This document shows, piece after piece, positions 16,048-24,157 of a stretch of 64,000 bases of DNA (position 1 is the stretch's first letter; each line of letters opens with the position of its first letter). The translations under genes and the position numbers were made by a program. This DNA is from Marinovum sp034669705 (GTDB lineage: Bacteria; Pseudomonadota; Alphaproteobacteria; Rhodobacterales; Rhodobacteraceae). The DNA lies in contig NZ_JAXMOR010000004.1 in NCBI RefSeq assembly GCF_034669705.1, positions 62,001-126,000 on the forward strand. The letters are read 5' to 3'. A model generated the notes under the pieces. It made no database searches and was not told the DNA's origin. It worked only from the letters and a program-made list of their open reading frames with translations.

Positions 16048-18160
16048 ATGGCCAAAGCGCCCCAGAAAATCACCCTCTCGCCGTCCCGCGATATCGCTTT
16101 CGACAAGCTCGTGCTGAGCCAGTCCAATGTTCGGAAGATCAAGGCGGGCGTCTCCGTCGAAGAACTCGCGGAAGACATCGCCCGGCGAGGTCTCCTTCAG
16201 AGCCTGCATGCGCGGCCGGTTTTGAATGCCCGCGGGCAGGAAAGCGGCAAATACGAGATCCCTGCCGGTGGGCGGCGGTACCAAGCCCTCGCCTTGCTGG
16301 TGAAACAAAAGCGGCTTGCGAAGAACACGCCAATTCCCTGCATTGTCCGCGATGCCAACAGTGAGATCACCGCCGAAGATGACTCGCTCGCCGAGAACCT
16401 GCAACGCGCCGCGCTGCATCCGCTGGACCAATTTCGGGCCTTCGTGGCGTTGCGCGAGAAAGGGCAGAGCGAGGAGGAGATCGCGGCCGCGTTCTTCGTG
16501 GCGTCTCAGGTGGTCCGGCAGCGGCTCAAACTTGCGGCCGTGGCCCCTGCCCTGCTCGACGTTTACACCGAGGACGACATGACTCTCGAACAGCTCATGG
16601 CCTTCACGGTGAATCCGGATCATGACCGTCAGTGCCAGGTCTGGGAGGCGCTCAAATCGTCCTGGTCGAAGGACCCCTACCAGATCCGGCGCATGCTGAC
16701 GGAGACCAGTGTGCGCGCCGAAGACAGTCGCGCCGCGTTCGTAGGTGCCGCGGCTTACGAAGCGGCTGGGGGCACCATTCTGCGCGATCTCTTCGAAAGC
16801 GATCGGGGCGGCTGGTTCGAGGACGTGGCCTTGCTCGACAAGCTCGTGGCGGAGAAACTGACCGCCTGCGCCGAGGCGGTGGCGGAAGAAGGCTGGAAGT
16901 GGATCGAAGTGGCTGTCGACCTGCCGTATGGCTTCGGCATGGGCCTGCGGAAGCTGGCCGGTGTCTCGCGCCCGATGTCGGACGAGGAAAGAGCGGCGCT
17001 GGCGAAGCTGCAGGACGAATTCCAGGCGCTGGAAGCCGAATACGCCCAGGCCGAGGAGTATCCCGACGAGATCGATGAGCGGTTGGGCGAACTCGAAGAC
17101 GCCATAGAGGCCCTGGAGCAACGGCCGATCGACTATGACCTGAAGGAGATCGCGCGGGCCGGGGCCTTTGTGACCATCGACAGGGCAGGGGAATTGTCGG
17201 TTCACCGCGGTTACGTGCGGGTCGAAGATGAGCCTGCTGCTGAACCCGATGTCCATGAGGTTGCAGAGGATGCACAGGGCGTGACCGCGGACTGGCGGGG
17301 CGGGCACCGTGATCACCACTTTCGGGCGGACGGAAGAGACAGTGTCGGACGAGGAGCGCGAGGACGTGCTGAAGCCCCTGCCCGAGCGTCTGATGTCGGA
17401 ACTCACCGCGCACCGGACGCTGGCCTTGCGCGACGCCATTGGCGGCCACCCCGACTCGGCCCTGACCCTGTTGCTCATGAAACTTGTGAACGACTGTTTC
17501 GGGTCGTCCACTTCGGCGGGCAGCTGCCTGGAGGCCAGCGTGCGTCAGGTCTACCTTGCGGCGCAGGCCCCCGATCTCGCGGAAAGCGCTGTTGCCAAGT
17601 CCGTCGATGCACGGCACACCGGGTGGACAGAGACCTTGCCCCTGGGGGACGACGCGATGCTCTGGAGCTACCTGGCGGGTCTCGACCAAGAGCGGCGCCT
17701 GGCGCTTTTGGCGCATTGCCTCAGCTTCGGCATCAACACACTGCATGAGAAGGTGAACCCTTATGGTGCCGGGATCACGGAGGGTGGTCTCTCGCGTCGC
17801 ATGGCTCAGGCCGATATTGCTGCGCGGGCGACCGGGCTCGACATGGTCGATGCGGGATGGGAGCCGACGGTGGAAAACTACCTCGGCCGGGTGCCGAAGG
17901 CGCGTATCCTCGAGGCGGTCCGCGAGGCGAAGGGCGAGGGCGCCGCGCAGTTGATCGACCATCTCAAGAAGGACGAGATGGCGAAAGAGGCCGAGCGGCT
18001 GTTGAAGGGCAGTGGCTGGCTGCCGGACCCATTGCGCCTGGCCGAGCCCGATACGGGCACCGGTTCGGATGACTTGGTGGGCGAAGTTGAAGACGACGAC
18101 CTGCCGGCCTTCCTTACCGAGGTGGCAAGCGACGAAATGCCTGCGGTGGCCGCCGAGTAG
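16048..18160 (+). pseudogene. Large ParB-like plasmid protein, broken by a frameshift
   Basis: The first frame from ATG 16048 (AGGAGA 7 nt upstream) encodes a ParB/Spo0J N-terminal domain: NVRKIKAGVSVEELAEDIARRGLLQSLHARPV, IPAGGRRYQALALL, DDSLAENLQRAALHPLDQFRAF, then an HTH and an acidic coiled coil (LAKLQDEFQALEAEYAQAEEYPDEIDERLGELEDAIEALEQ). Between about 17284 and 17308 the coding frame changes by one base; the second frame, from VITTFGRTEETVSDEE, runs to 18160 as a helical C-terminal domain. Together about 700 residues, as in plasmid-borne relatives I know. A G-rich spot (17300-17306) makes an indel or sequencing error equally possible. Confidence 0.8.
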
Positions 18161-18558
18161 CGGCAGGGCAGGGGAGGGGTCCTTCAAGCTGCGGGCCCCT
18201 TCCCGATCTCGACCCAGGCCGCGGTCTCTCTTGCACCGGGACCGCGGTCAATTCTCCGGTGACGCCATCTCATTTTGACCATGAGTGCGGTCAGCAGGCT
18301 AATGCGGCTGCTGCTTCTCGGAGATCCGGCACCTGCTTGCGGAGGTCCAACCCCCGCGTCTGACATTCCCTTTCCTTGGTCCAAAGCCGGTCTTTGCGTT
18401 CAACCCGTAAAGGGTCGGACGACGCCAGAGGCGTGCCGCCGCGCGGATTCGGGGTGCATGCCCCCCGAACGCACGCGGTGATCGCAGACCGGTTTCGTAC
18501 ACTTCGGGGTCCTGTCAGGCGCGGGGGATGGTCCTCCGCCACAAGCAGGAGCCAGAAC
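18161..18558. other. Gene-free stretch with one parS-core palindrome
   Basis: About 400 bp between the ParB-like gene and a small broken frame. I see no convincing coding frame. It contains GACCGCGGTC at 18240-18249 (core of the parS-like palindromes) and a related imperfect pair TTGACC/GCGGTCA about 30 bp further. The rest is GC-rich with short C/G runs and no clear promoter. Confidence 0.5.
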
Positions 18559-18723
18559 ATGTCCCGCAAAGATGCACACGCCTTCGCCGCCAGCCTCGCC
18601 ACCACGCTGATGGTCTCCATCGTTGTCTTCTAGGCCGGAGACGGAACCTACGGCGCAATCCCCGCCGACGAGATCGATGGCGACGAGGTTTCGGTGATCT
18701 CGGAAATCGATCCCTACGGGTGA
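18559..18723 (+). pseudogene. 54-codon small protein gene with an in-frame amber codon
   Basis: ATG 18559 is preceded by AGGAG at 8 nt. The frame reads MSRKDAHAFAASLATTLMVSIVVF, a TAG at 18631-18633, then AGDGTYGAIPADEIDGDEVSV and ISEIDPYG to a TGA at 18721-18723. The first half is a short membrane-type helix; the second is acidic and clearly continues as protein-like sequence. One changed codon would restore a 54-residue product. Either a recent point-mutation pseudogene or a suppressed amber. I do not know the family. Confidence 0.55.
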
Positions 18724-18782
18724 GGCCCCTGGCCTCACCGCCTCGCTGGTCCGGTGCGGACCGGCGGGGCAGGTCTCTTGCG

Positions 18783-18805
18783 GCGTACGTACGATGTATG
18801 TACGC
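18783..18805. promoter_or_regulatory. Operator-like inverted repeat before tacA
   Basis: GCGTACGTAC and GTATGTACGC separated by 3 bp (one mismatch), nested in an outer CTTGCG/CGCAAG pair. It ends 19 bp before the antitoxin ATG, the usual place for binding of the ribbon-helix-helix antitoxin/toxin complex in TacAT autoregulation. Confidence 0.65.
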
Positions 18806-18824
18806 TAGTCGCAAGGAGACCTGA

Positions 18825-19133
18825 ATGACCCCGACGCAGGACGCCGCCGACGCCATTTCCGAGGCGAAATCGCTGCGCAAGGATTTGCGCCTGAAACCCT
18901 CGGTCATGGCGGCCATCGAACGTGCGGCCCTGGCCGTGGGCATGGACACCAGCACCTTCATCACCTCGGCGGCCTACCGGGAAGCCCTGGCGGTCGAGGC
19001 GGCGCAGTACCGCACGGTCCTGCCGCAAGAGGCCTTTGATGCCTTCGCCGAGGCCGTGCATCGCCCGGGTGAGCGCCTGGACTCCCTGAAAGACCTTCTG
19101 AAGGCCAGACAGTCGCTTCGGTCGGATGGATGA
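18825..19133 (+). CDS. tacA: DUF1778 antitoxin (TacA type)
   Basis: A 102-residue protein with an N-terminal ribbon-helix-helix (SLRKDLRLKPSVMAAIERAALAVGMDTSTFITSAAYREAL) and a C-terminal neutralising region ending VLPQEAFDAFAEAVHRPGERLDSLKDLL, the DUF1778 pattern. AAGGAG lies 6 nt before the ATG. It overlaps the GNAT toxin gene by 8 bp and should repress the operon through the inverted repeat at 18783-18805. Confidence 0.9.
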   Translation: MTPTQDAADAISEAKSLRKDLRLKPSVMAAIERAALAVGMDTSTFITSAAYREALAVEAAQYRTVLPQEAFDAFAEAVHRPGERLDSLKDLLKARQSLRSDG

Positions 19134-19644
19134 GCCTGCCCTCCAGGTCTGCGAATTCGACAGGTCCGTTCACGACCTGAGCGGGTTCAGCAGTGGCGTT
19201 CCGGCGCTGGACAGCTGGATCAGGGCAGGCATGTTGCAGCAAGTCGACAAGGGGCGGCTGCATGTCTGGTGCATGACCCGAGGAGCCAGCGCGGTGCTCG
19301 GGCTCTACGGGCTGGCCTTGCACGTCGTCGAATGCGATGCCGCGACCGGGATAGAGCACCGACAACGGGCACCAATCCCGGCGATCACCCTGTCCCTCCT
19401 GAGCACGGATGTTGCGGTCCGGGGGCAAGGCCTGGGATCGGCGCTGATGGCGGATGCGGTGGCGCGGGTGCACAGGCTTTCGGCAGGAATTGGCGCTGCG
19501 GCGCTGGTGCTGGACGTCTGGCCCAATGCGACGGCAGAGAACCATGCGGCCTGGTATGCGCGGCTCGGATTCAGACCGATTGAGCCGGGCGGTCGCTCGC
19601 AACGTCTTTGGCTATCAATGACCGACATTGGTGCGGCGCTCTGA
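19126..19644 (+). CDS. tacT: GNAT acetyltransferase toxin (TacT type)
   Basis: A 172-residue GNAT enzyme with the FDRSVHDLSGFSSGVPALDSWI opening of TacT toxins, the acetyl-CoA loop VRGQGLGSALMADAV and the C-terminal NHAAWYARLGFRPI containing the usual active-site tyrosine region. Family members acetylate the amino acid on charged tRNAs and stop translation. Paired with the DUF1778 antitoxin; intact and of normal length. Confidence 0.88.
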   Translation: MDEPALQVCEFDRSVHDLSGFSSGVPALDSWIRAGMLQQVDKGRLHVWCMTRGASAVLGLYGLALHVVECDAATGIEHRQRAPIPAITLSLLSTDVAVRGQGLGSALMADAVARVHRLSAGIGAAALVLDVWPNATAENHAAWYARLGFRPIEPGGRSQRLWLSMTDIGAAL

Positions 19645-20192
19645 TCCTCTGTCGGAAAGATTCCGAGCTCGGTGGTCTAGCTGCCGCTTCGTGTCAAGGT
19701 CTGCCGTGCGCTCCTGTATCGGACCAGTCCCTTCCTTCACATTTTTCAGCCAGCATCTTGCCGACGTGGAAACCGTTTGAGAGCGGCTGCAGGTCGACAC
19801 CCATTGGCCGCGGTTTTCCTTTCACGGGTCTTCATCACGGCAGGGCAGGGGGCCACGATCTGAAGCATAATGGTGCCCATGCGCAAGGTGAGGTCACCCA
19901 CGGGCTGCCCGACCTCCTCCGCGAAACTCCGACAGCCCGGCATCAGCCCCTGTCCCATCCGGCCTCGGAAACATCCCTTCGACTGACAATCCCCTAAGCC
20001 TGTTCGGCCTCTGGCGCGCAACCCCGCTCGGGGCCGGGCCGTGTCGGGCGTGTTCCACGCCCAGCCCGCACCACCCCGGCCCTCGGGGGTGTCCGCCGGT
20101 CGTGCCTCCCGTCGTGCACGCCTCACCCGACAGGCTTTGCCCGGGTCTTGTCGAAGGGACGGTCCCAAGGACAGAACACACAGGAGCTAATC
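19645..20192. other. Gene-free stretch upstream of ssb
   Basis: About 550 bp without a frame that looks like protein; the open frames here translate to Arg/Pro/Gly-rich strings with no motif. The right half (about 20010-20150) is extremely GC-rich. It must contain the ssb promoter, but no clear -35/-10 is visible. Confidence 0.45.
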
Positions 20193-20597
20193 ATGCAGAA
20201 CATCGTCATCCTCGCCGGCAACATCGGTCAGACCCCGGAGGTCCGCACCACCCAAAGCGGCACCAAGATCACCAGCTTCAGCCTCGCCACCTCGCGCCCC
20301 CGCCTCAAGGAAGGCCGTGTTCTGCGGGACGACAACGGCTACCGGGTGATGGACACCGAATGGCACCGCATCACCTGCTTCAACGGCCTCGGCAAAACGG
20401 TCGCGGATCATTGCGAGAAGGGCATGAAGGTCCTCGTCCAGGGCCGCATCCACTACACCAAGTGGATCGACAGCGCCGGCAACGACCGCTATGGCTGCGA
20501 GATCATCGCGGACAAGGTGGACTTCCTCTCGCGCCCCAAATCCTCCGAAGGCGAAAGCCCGGAACTGGTCGACCGCCACGACGACATCCCGTTCTGA
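20193..20597 (+). CDS. ssb: Single-stranded DNA-binding protein
   Basis: A 134-residue OB-fold protein: QNIVILAGNIGQTPEVRTTQSGTKITSFSLATS, a central TEWHRITCFNGLGKTVADHCEKGMKVLVQGRIHY, and the acidic partner-binding tail DDIPF. The ATG at 20193 has AGGAG 6 nt upstream; the longer in-frame reading lacks homology. The linker is short compared with chromosomal SSB, typical of plasmid copies that coat incoming or replicating single strands. It ends in a good hairpin terminator. Confidence 0.92.
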   Translation: MQNIVILAGNIGQTPEVRTTQSGTKITSFSLATSRPRLKEGRVLRDDNGYRVMDTEWHRITCFNGLGKTVADHCEKGMKVLVQGRIHYTKWIDSAGNDRYGCEIIADKVDFLSRPKSSEGESPELVDRHDDIPF

Positions 20598-20612
20598 GAC
20601 CGACAGACCACG

Positions 20613-20637
20613 GGCCCGGCAGGTCAGCTGCCGGGCC
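20613..20637 (+). terminator. Hairpin terminator after ssb
   Basis: Perfect 10-bp stem GGCCCGGCAG/CTGCCGGGCC with a 5-nt loop, 15 bp after the ssb stop and followed by TGATTTCC. A short T-run makes it a moderate Rho-independent terminator. Confidence 0.65.
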
Positions 20638-20725
20638 TGATTTCCGTTCAGCACCTACCACCAAGCAGCTCAACTTGAATAGTGTCAGAAGGAAAGCTAT
20701 TTTTCTGACATCAGGAGATTGCGAC

Positions 20726-21331
20726 ATGGCCCAACTGACCGAACGACTGAGCGAAAAAATCCTGGCGCATGCGCGGGCTTTACCCGAAGGGGTTCCGGTA
20801 ACCGCCAAGGGACTGCTGCATCTCGGAAATCGGGCCGCCGTCGATCAGGCGCTGTCGCGCCTCAGCAAGCGCGGTTCCCTTCTGCGTGCCGGGCGCGGAG
20901 CCTATGTCCGGTCCGTCGAAAGCCGCTTCGGCAAACGCGCGCCGTCGGTCGAGAAGACCGTGAAAGCCCTGGCCGAGCATCGCGGTGAACGCGTCTCCGG
21001 GAGCGGAGCCATGGCCGCCAACGCGCTCGGCCTCACCACGCAGGTGCCGACCCGGCCTGTCTACCTGACATCTGGCGCATCGCGGCGTCTCTGGCTTGGG
21101 CAGCAGGAGGTGGAACTGCGTCACGCTCCGAACTGGCAACTGGCACTTGGCAATTCCCAACCGGGACAGGTGATTCGTGCGCTGGCCTGGCTTGGTCCGG
21201 AAAAAGCCGAAGCTGCGGTCAAACGCCTCCGGCGATCCCTGAGCGACGAGGATCGCGCGGAACTGGCCCGGGTTGCGGGGCGCATGCCCGACTGGCTGGC
21301 CGCTGTCCTGGGCCGCATGGCCCATGGCTGA
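20726..21331 (+). CDS. AbiEi-like antitoxin (DUF6088 type)
   Basis: A 201-residue protein starting at ATG 20726 with AGGAG 8 nt upstream. The N-terminal half looks like a winged helix (DQALSRLSKRGSLLRAGRGAYVRSVESRFGKRAPS); the second half (VSGSGAMAANALGLTTQVPTRPVYLTSGASRRLWLGQQEVELRHA) matches the AbiEi/DUF6088 antitoxin region as I know it. It overlaps the following nucleotidyltransferase by 8 bp. In AbiE systems the antitoxin represses its own promoter and neutralises an NTase toxin; here the toxin is truncated. Confidence 0.75.
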   Translation: MAQLTERLSEKILAHARALPEGVPVTAKGLLHLGNRAAVDQALSRLSKRGSLLRAGRGAYVRSVESRFGKRAPSVEKTVKALAEHRGERVSGSGAMAANALGLTTQVPTRPVYLTSGASRRLWLGQQEVELRHAPNWQLALGNSQPGQVIRALAWLGPEKAEAAVKRLRRSLSDEDRAELARVAGRMPDWLAAVLGRMAHG

Positions 21332-21668
21332 GACCTATTTCGACCTGTCAGCGCGTGACCGGCGCGAGGCGCTGACGGTGGCCGCCAACGCTTCGGGGCG
21401 ACCCGTGCACCTTCTTGAAAAGGATATCTGGGTCGTTTGGTGCCTGGAGACGTTGTTCGGTAACGAGATCGGCGCGCCGCTCGTGTTCAAGGGCGGCACG
21501 TCGCTCTCCAAGGCGTATCGGGTGATCCGCCGGCTCTCCGAGGATGTGGACCTCACATACGATATGGTCGAGGACGGCCTGCTCATGGATGAGGCCCATT
21601 CTTTCGATGAAATGATGGCTGCCTGCGCCGATCTGGAAGCCAAGGCGCGCGGTTCCGTGGCGGGTTGA
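21324..21668 (+). pseudogene. AbiEii-type nucleotidyltransferase toxin, truncated
   Basis: Only 114 residues remain of a family usually near 250-300. The start region MAETYFDLSARDRREAL and the NTase core LVFKGGTSLSKAYRVIRRLSEDVDLTYD (GGTS plus DxD) are intact, then the frame drifts and stops at 21668. No continuation is visible before the DUF932 leader 70 bp on, so the 3' two thirds were lost. Probably inactive. Confidence 0.72.
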
Positions 21669-21741
21669 TCGCGATATCTGACGGCCCTCGGCCCCCCTCT
21701 GCACCGGACCGAAGAGAGCGAGAGAAATGTGGGGCTTTGGT

Positions 21742-21781
21742 GACGGGTTTGGGGTTGAGAGAAAGGCTCTCGACGCCCGTC
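21742..21781 (+). promoter_or_regulatory. Covarying hairpin leader, copy 2 (before DUF932 gene)
   Basis: Outer stem GACGGG (21742-21747)/CCCGTC (21776-21781); inner stem TTGAGA/TCTCGA with loop GAAAGGC. The spacing from the outer stem to the ATG (14 nt) is identical to copy 1, while every inner-stem pair but one differs from copy 1 and still pairs. Confidence 0.65.
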
Positions 21782-21795
21782 GCGGAGTAGACCAC

Positions 21796-22992
21796 ATGAA
21801 CACGATCGAAGTCCTCGACCCCGTGCGCCCCGCGCATGGCGGTTACAAGGTGGATGTCAGCCGGGGTGAGCGAAACGGGCGGGTGTCCTCGGAATGGTTC
21901 AACCGGCCGGATGACGAGCGCTACCTGTCGCTGGATGATCTCTGGGCCAGCGTCAAGGGCCGGTCCGAGCGCAGCCGCAGCCGGGTGGTGCAGACCGCCG
22001 ACATCCGGGTCGAGGCGCCGCGCGACAGTGCCGAGCGGCTGCAACTGATGCTGCCCGGGGCAGGGGAACCCGCCGCGCCGACGCATTGGGCCTTTGGTCA
22101 GCTTGCGAGCATCGTTGGTGCTCCGGCCTCTTACCTGCGGCAACTGCCCGCGCCGCTGGCCGGGATCAACCTGCAATACGGGCTGACCGACCACCGCGCC
22201 GAGCAGATCAAGACCTTCGAGACCGCAGATGGCCGCACCGAGTTGCGCGCGGTGACCGGCCCTGACTATGGCCGCATCCACGATTTCGAACTGGTGGAGG
22301 CAGTGCAGCGCATTGCGGGCAATGGCACGGGCGACACCCGCTGGAAGGTGCCGGGCGTGCTCGATTGGTCGACCGGTATCTACAACCCCGATGTCGAGAT
22401 CAGCCGTGACACGACCACGCTCTATGCCTCGGACCGCGATGTCTTCCTGTTCCTGGTCGATGACCGCAACCCGATCGAAGCAGGCAAGTTGCCGGATGGC
22501 TCGCCAGACCTGTTCTTCCGGGGATTTTATTGCTGGAATTCTGAGGTGGGGGCCAAGACGCTCGGTATGGCGAGCTTCTACCTGCGCGCGGTGTGCCAGA
22601 ACCGCAATCTGTGGGGCGTCGAGGAGTTCCAGGAAATCCGCATCCGCCACTCGAAATACGCCGCGTCCCGTTTTGCCCATGAAGCGGCCCCGGCGCTGAC
22701 GCGGTTCGCCAATTCCTCGCCGCAAGGGTTCGTGAACGGGATCAGGGCTGCACGACAGCAGGTCGTCGCACGCTCGGACGAGGACCGGAGCGACTTCCTG
22801 CGCAAACGTGGCTTTTCGAAAGCCGAGAGCGCCAAGGTGATCGACGCTGTCCTGATGGAGACCCATCGCCCGCCCGAGAGTATCTTCGATTTCGTGCAGG
22901 GGATCACGCGGCTTGCCCGCGACAAAACCCAGCAGGATGCACGCCTCGACATGGAAGGGCGCGCGAAGAAGCTGCTCGACAAGGTCGCTTGA
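21796..22992 (+). CDS. DUF932 family plasmid protein
   Basis: A 398-residue protein starting at ATG 21796 (GGAG 8 nt upstream). The DUF932 core is recognisable in the central and C-terminal part: THWAFGQLASIVGAPASYLRQLP, RAVTGPDYGRIHDFELVEAVQRI, RDVFLFLVDDRNPIEA, FYLRAVCQNRNLWGVEEFQEIRIRHSKYA. DUF932 proteins are common on plasmids and phages and have been linked to recombination or anti-defence roles, but no biochemical function is secure. It carries the hairpin leader shared with the ParB-like gene and the gene at 23542. Confidence 0.8.
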   Translation: MNTIEVLDPVRPAHGGYKVDVSRGERNGRVSSEWFNRPDDERYLSLDDLWASVKGRSERSRSRVVQTADIRVEAPRDSAERLQLMLPGAGEPAAPTHWAFGQLASIVGAPASYLRQLPAPLAGINLQYGLTDHRAEQIKTFETADGRTELRAVTGPDYGRIHDFELVEAVQRIAGNGTGDTRWKVPGVLDWSTGIYNPDVEISRDTTTLYASDRDVFLFLVDDRNPIEAGKLPDGSPDLFFRGFYCWNSEVGAKTLGMASFYLRAVCQNRNLWGVEEFQEIRIRHSKYAASRFAHEAAPALTRFANSSPQGFVNGIRAARQQVVARSDEDRSDFLRKRGFSKAESAKVIDAVLMETHRPPESIFDFVQGITRLARDKTQQDARLDMEGRAKKLLDKVA

Positions 22993-23006
22993 GTGTCTGG
23001 GTCGAG

Positions 23007-23022
23007 GCGACATGCATGTCGC
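23007..23022. repeat. Perfect 16-bp palindrome after the DUF932 gene
   Basis: GCGACATGCATGTCGC, 15 bp after the stop codon. It could be a terminator stem without a T-run or a protein-binding site. I see no second copy. Confidence 0.5.
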
Positions 23023-23093
23023 TTCGGCCCGGAACATCCCTGAGCATGCCCGACGAAGTAATCGCTTTGCTCCGCTGATGCCCGTGACCGGGT

Positions 23094-23216
23094 CTACTCG
23101 GTTGCTTCGGTATTGGTTTCCGGCGCGGGGGCATCACCGCCGCCCCCGGAAAAAACGGCAATCAGTATGATCAGGACAACCACAGCACCAGCGATAATGA
23201 GAGTGTTTCGAGACAT
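23094..23216 (-). CDS. Small single-helix membrane protein
   Basis: A 40-residue frame on the minus strand: MSRNTLIIAGAVVVLIILIA, then VFSGGGGDAPAPETNTEATE. It has one strong transmembrane helix (about residues 6-22), a Gly stretch and an acidic Pro/Thr tail. AAAGGA lies about 10 nt before the ATG at 23216. The helix-plus-acidic-tail composition is very unlikely by chance in this GC context. It is antiparallel to its neighbours; function unknown. Confidence 0.55.
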   Translation of the reverse strand: MSRNTLIIAGAVVVLIILIAVFSGGGGDAPAPETNTEATE

Positions 23217-23492
23217 AGCGCATCGTTTCCTTTTTTCAGCGGGTCTACCGCCAGATCACGATAGCCAAGTCCCGACGTCGATGAAGCGATTCCCGTCCCT
23301 GCCCCGGGAACGGCGGAAATGCGCTGCTAAGGCGAGCTACATAATCGCCTTTGGGCTATTGGCGAAAGGCGCTGGTGAGCCGCGAGAAACGACATTCCAA
23401 CACTCGGTGATCAGGCGGACTCGTCGAGGGCCCTGAGACGCTTCAACCACGCTGCTGCCGCTCTCGAGGAAGAGGGTAGCAGTTCGAGCTTT

Positions 23493-23529
23493 GACGGAAG
23501 AAGCGGGAAGAGAGGCTTTCCGCGCCGTC
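23493..23529 (+). promoter_or_regulatory. Covarying hairpin leader, copy 3
   Basis: Outer stem GACGG (23493-23497)/CCGTC (23525-23529); inner stem GCGGGAA/TTTCCGC with loop GAGAGGC, identical to the loop of copy 1. It ends 12 nt before ATG 23542. Its inner stem is the longest of the three (7 pairs, one G-U). Confidence 0.62.
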
Positions 23530-23541
23530 GGAGGCCTTCAC

Positions 23542-24066
23542 ATGTTCGATCTTCCCGTATCTGCTCATCTGACTGCGCATTCTGGCCGTTGTGGCCAGAA
23601 GTGGGCAGACGTTGCCGCCAAACAGGACTTCCCGTTCGTCCTGACATTATCCGCTCGCTCTGCCGCGGACGCGATGTCCGGGCAGGCGGAGCCCGACGCC
23701 CTCGACCGTTTCGCTACCTTGGCCGAAGCCATGCACGCCGCGATCGAGTTTGCTGAAAACCTGGATTCCATTAGCACGCAGCAAATCCTCGCGATCCTCG
23801 ATCGCGACGAACGCCTGGTTCTTGCCGGAAGAGCTTCGGGGGAGCGATGTCCTGGTGTCACCCCGTGGCGAACGCCCCTGAGGCGCGCTCGGCAGTGCGC
23901 GAAGCCAGCGAGCTGCGGGCGCAGGCCATACGCGCCGCTGACTGGGGTGAGCCTGAGCTTGCGGGGCGGTTGCGGCACCGCGCCGATCTCCTTGATGCTC
24001 GGCTGGTCGATCCGCTGTGGCGTGGTTTCTCGGCCCACGCTCTGCAGATCGCCGCGTGACACCTGA
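23542..24066 (+). CDS. Hypothetical protein with the shared hairpin leader, possibly frameshifted at its 3' end
   Basis: ATG 23542 follows the hairpin leader. The first about 100 residues look coding (MFDLPVSAHLTAHSGRCGQ, FPFVLTLSARSAADAMSGQ, LDRFATLAEAMHAAIEFAE, STQQILAILDRDERLVL). Beyond about 23840 this frame turns into Arg/Cys/Pro-rich sequence while another frame (from 23847) looks coding. Either the gene normally ends near 23846 and an indel removed its stop, or it was fused with the next frame. Family unknown. Confidence 0.5.
   Translation: MFDLPVSAHLTAHSGRCGQKWADVAAKQDFPFVLTLSARSAADAMSGQAEPDALDRFATLAEAMHAAIEFAENLDSISTQQILAILDRDERLVLAGRASGERCPGVTPWRTPLRRARQCAKPASCGRRPYAPLTGVSLSLRGGCGTAPISLMLGWSIRCGVVSRPTLCRSPRDT
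23847..24059 (+). CDS. Small helical hypothetical protein (or displaced 3' part of the 23542 gene)
   Basis: 70 codons from ATG 23847: MSWCHPVANAPEARSAVREA, SELRAQAIRAADWGEPELAG, RLRHRADLLDARLVDPLW, then FSAHALQIAA. Helical, Arg/Ala/Glu-rich with a real-looking heptad pattern. The spacing of GGGGGAG to the ATG is only 2 nt, so it may instead be read by frameshifting from the preceding gene. Function unknown. Confidence 0.45.
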   Translation: MSWCHPVANAPEARSAVREASELRAQAIRAADWGEPELAGRLRHRADLLDARLVDPLWRGFSAHALQIAA

Positions 24067-24157
24067 GAGACAGAGGAGGGCAGGGAGGTGTTGAGCCTTC
24101 TGGGTACGAGGCAAAGTGCCCCGCGGTTCGACCTTTCCACCCTTCACGGAGAACCTC

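Noticed and set aside
15907..17511. 534-codon frame opposite the ParB-like gene
   Set aside because: It is antisense shadow; the plus strand carries ParB motifs and a Shine-Dalgarno.
19746..20181. Minus-strand frames in the gap before ssb
   Set aside because: Low-complexity Gly/Arg/Pro translation, no start signal, no family.
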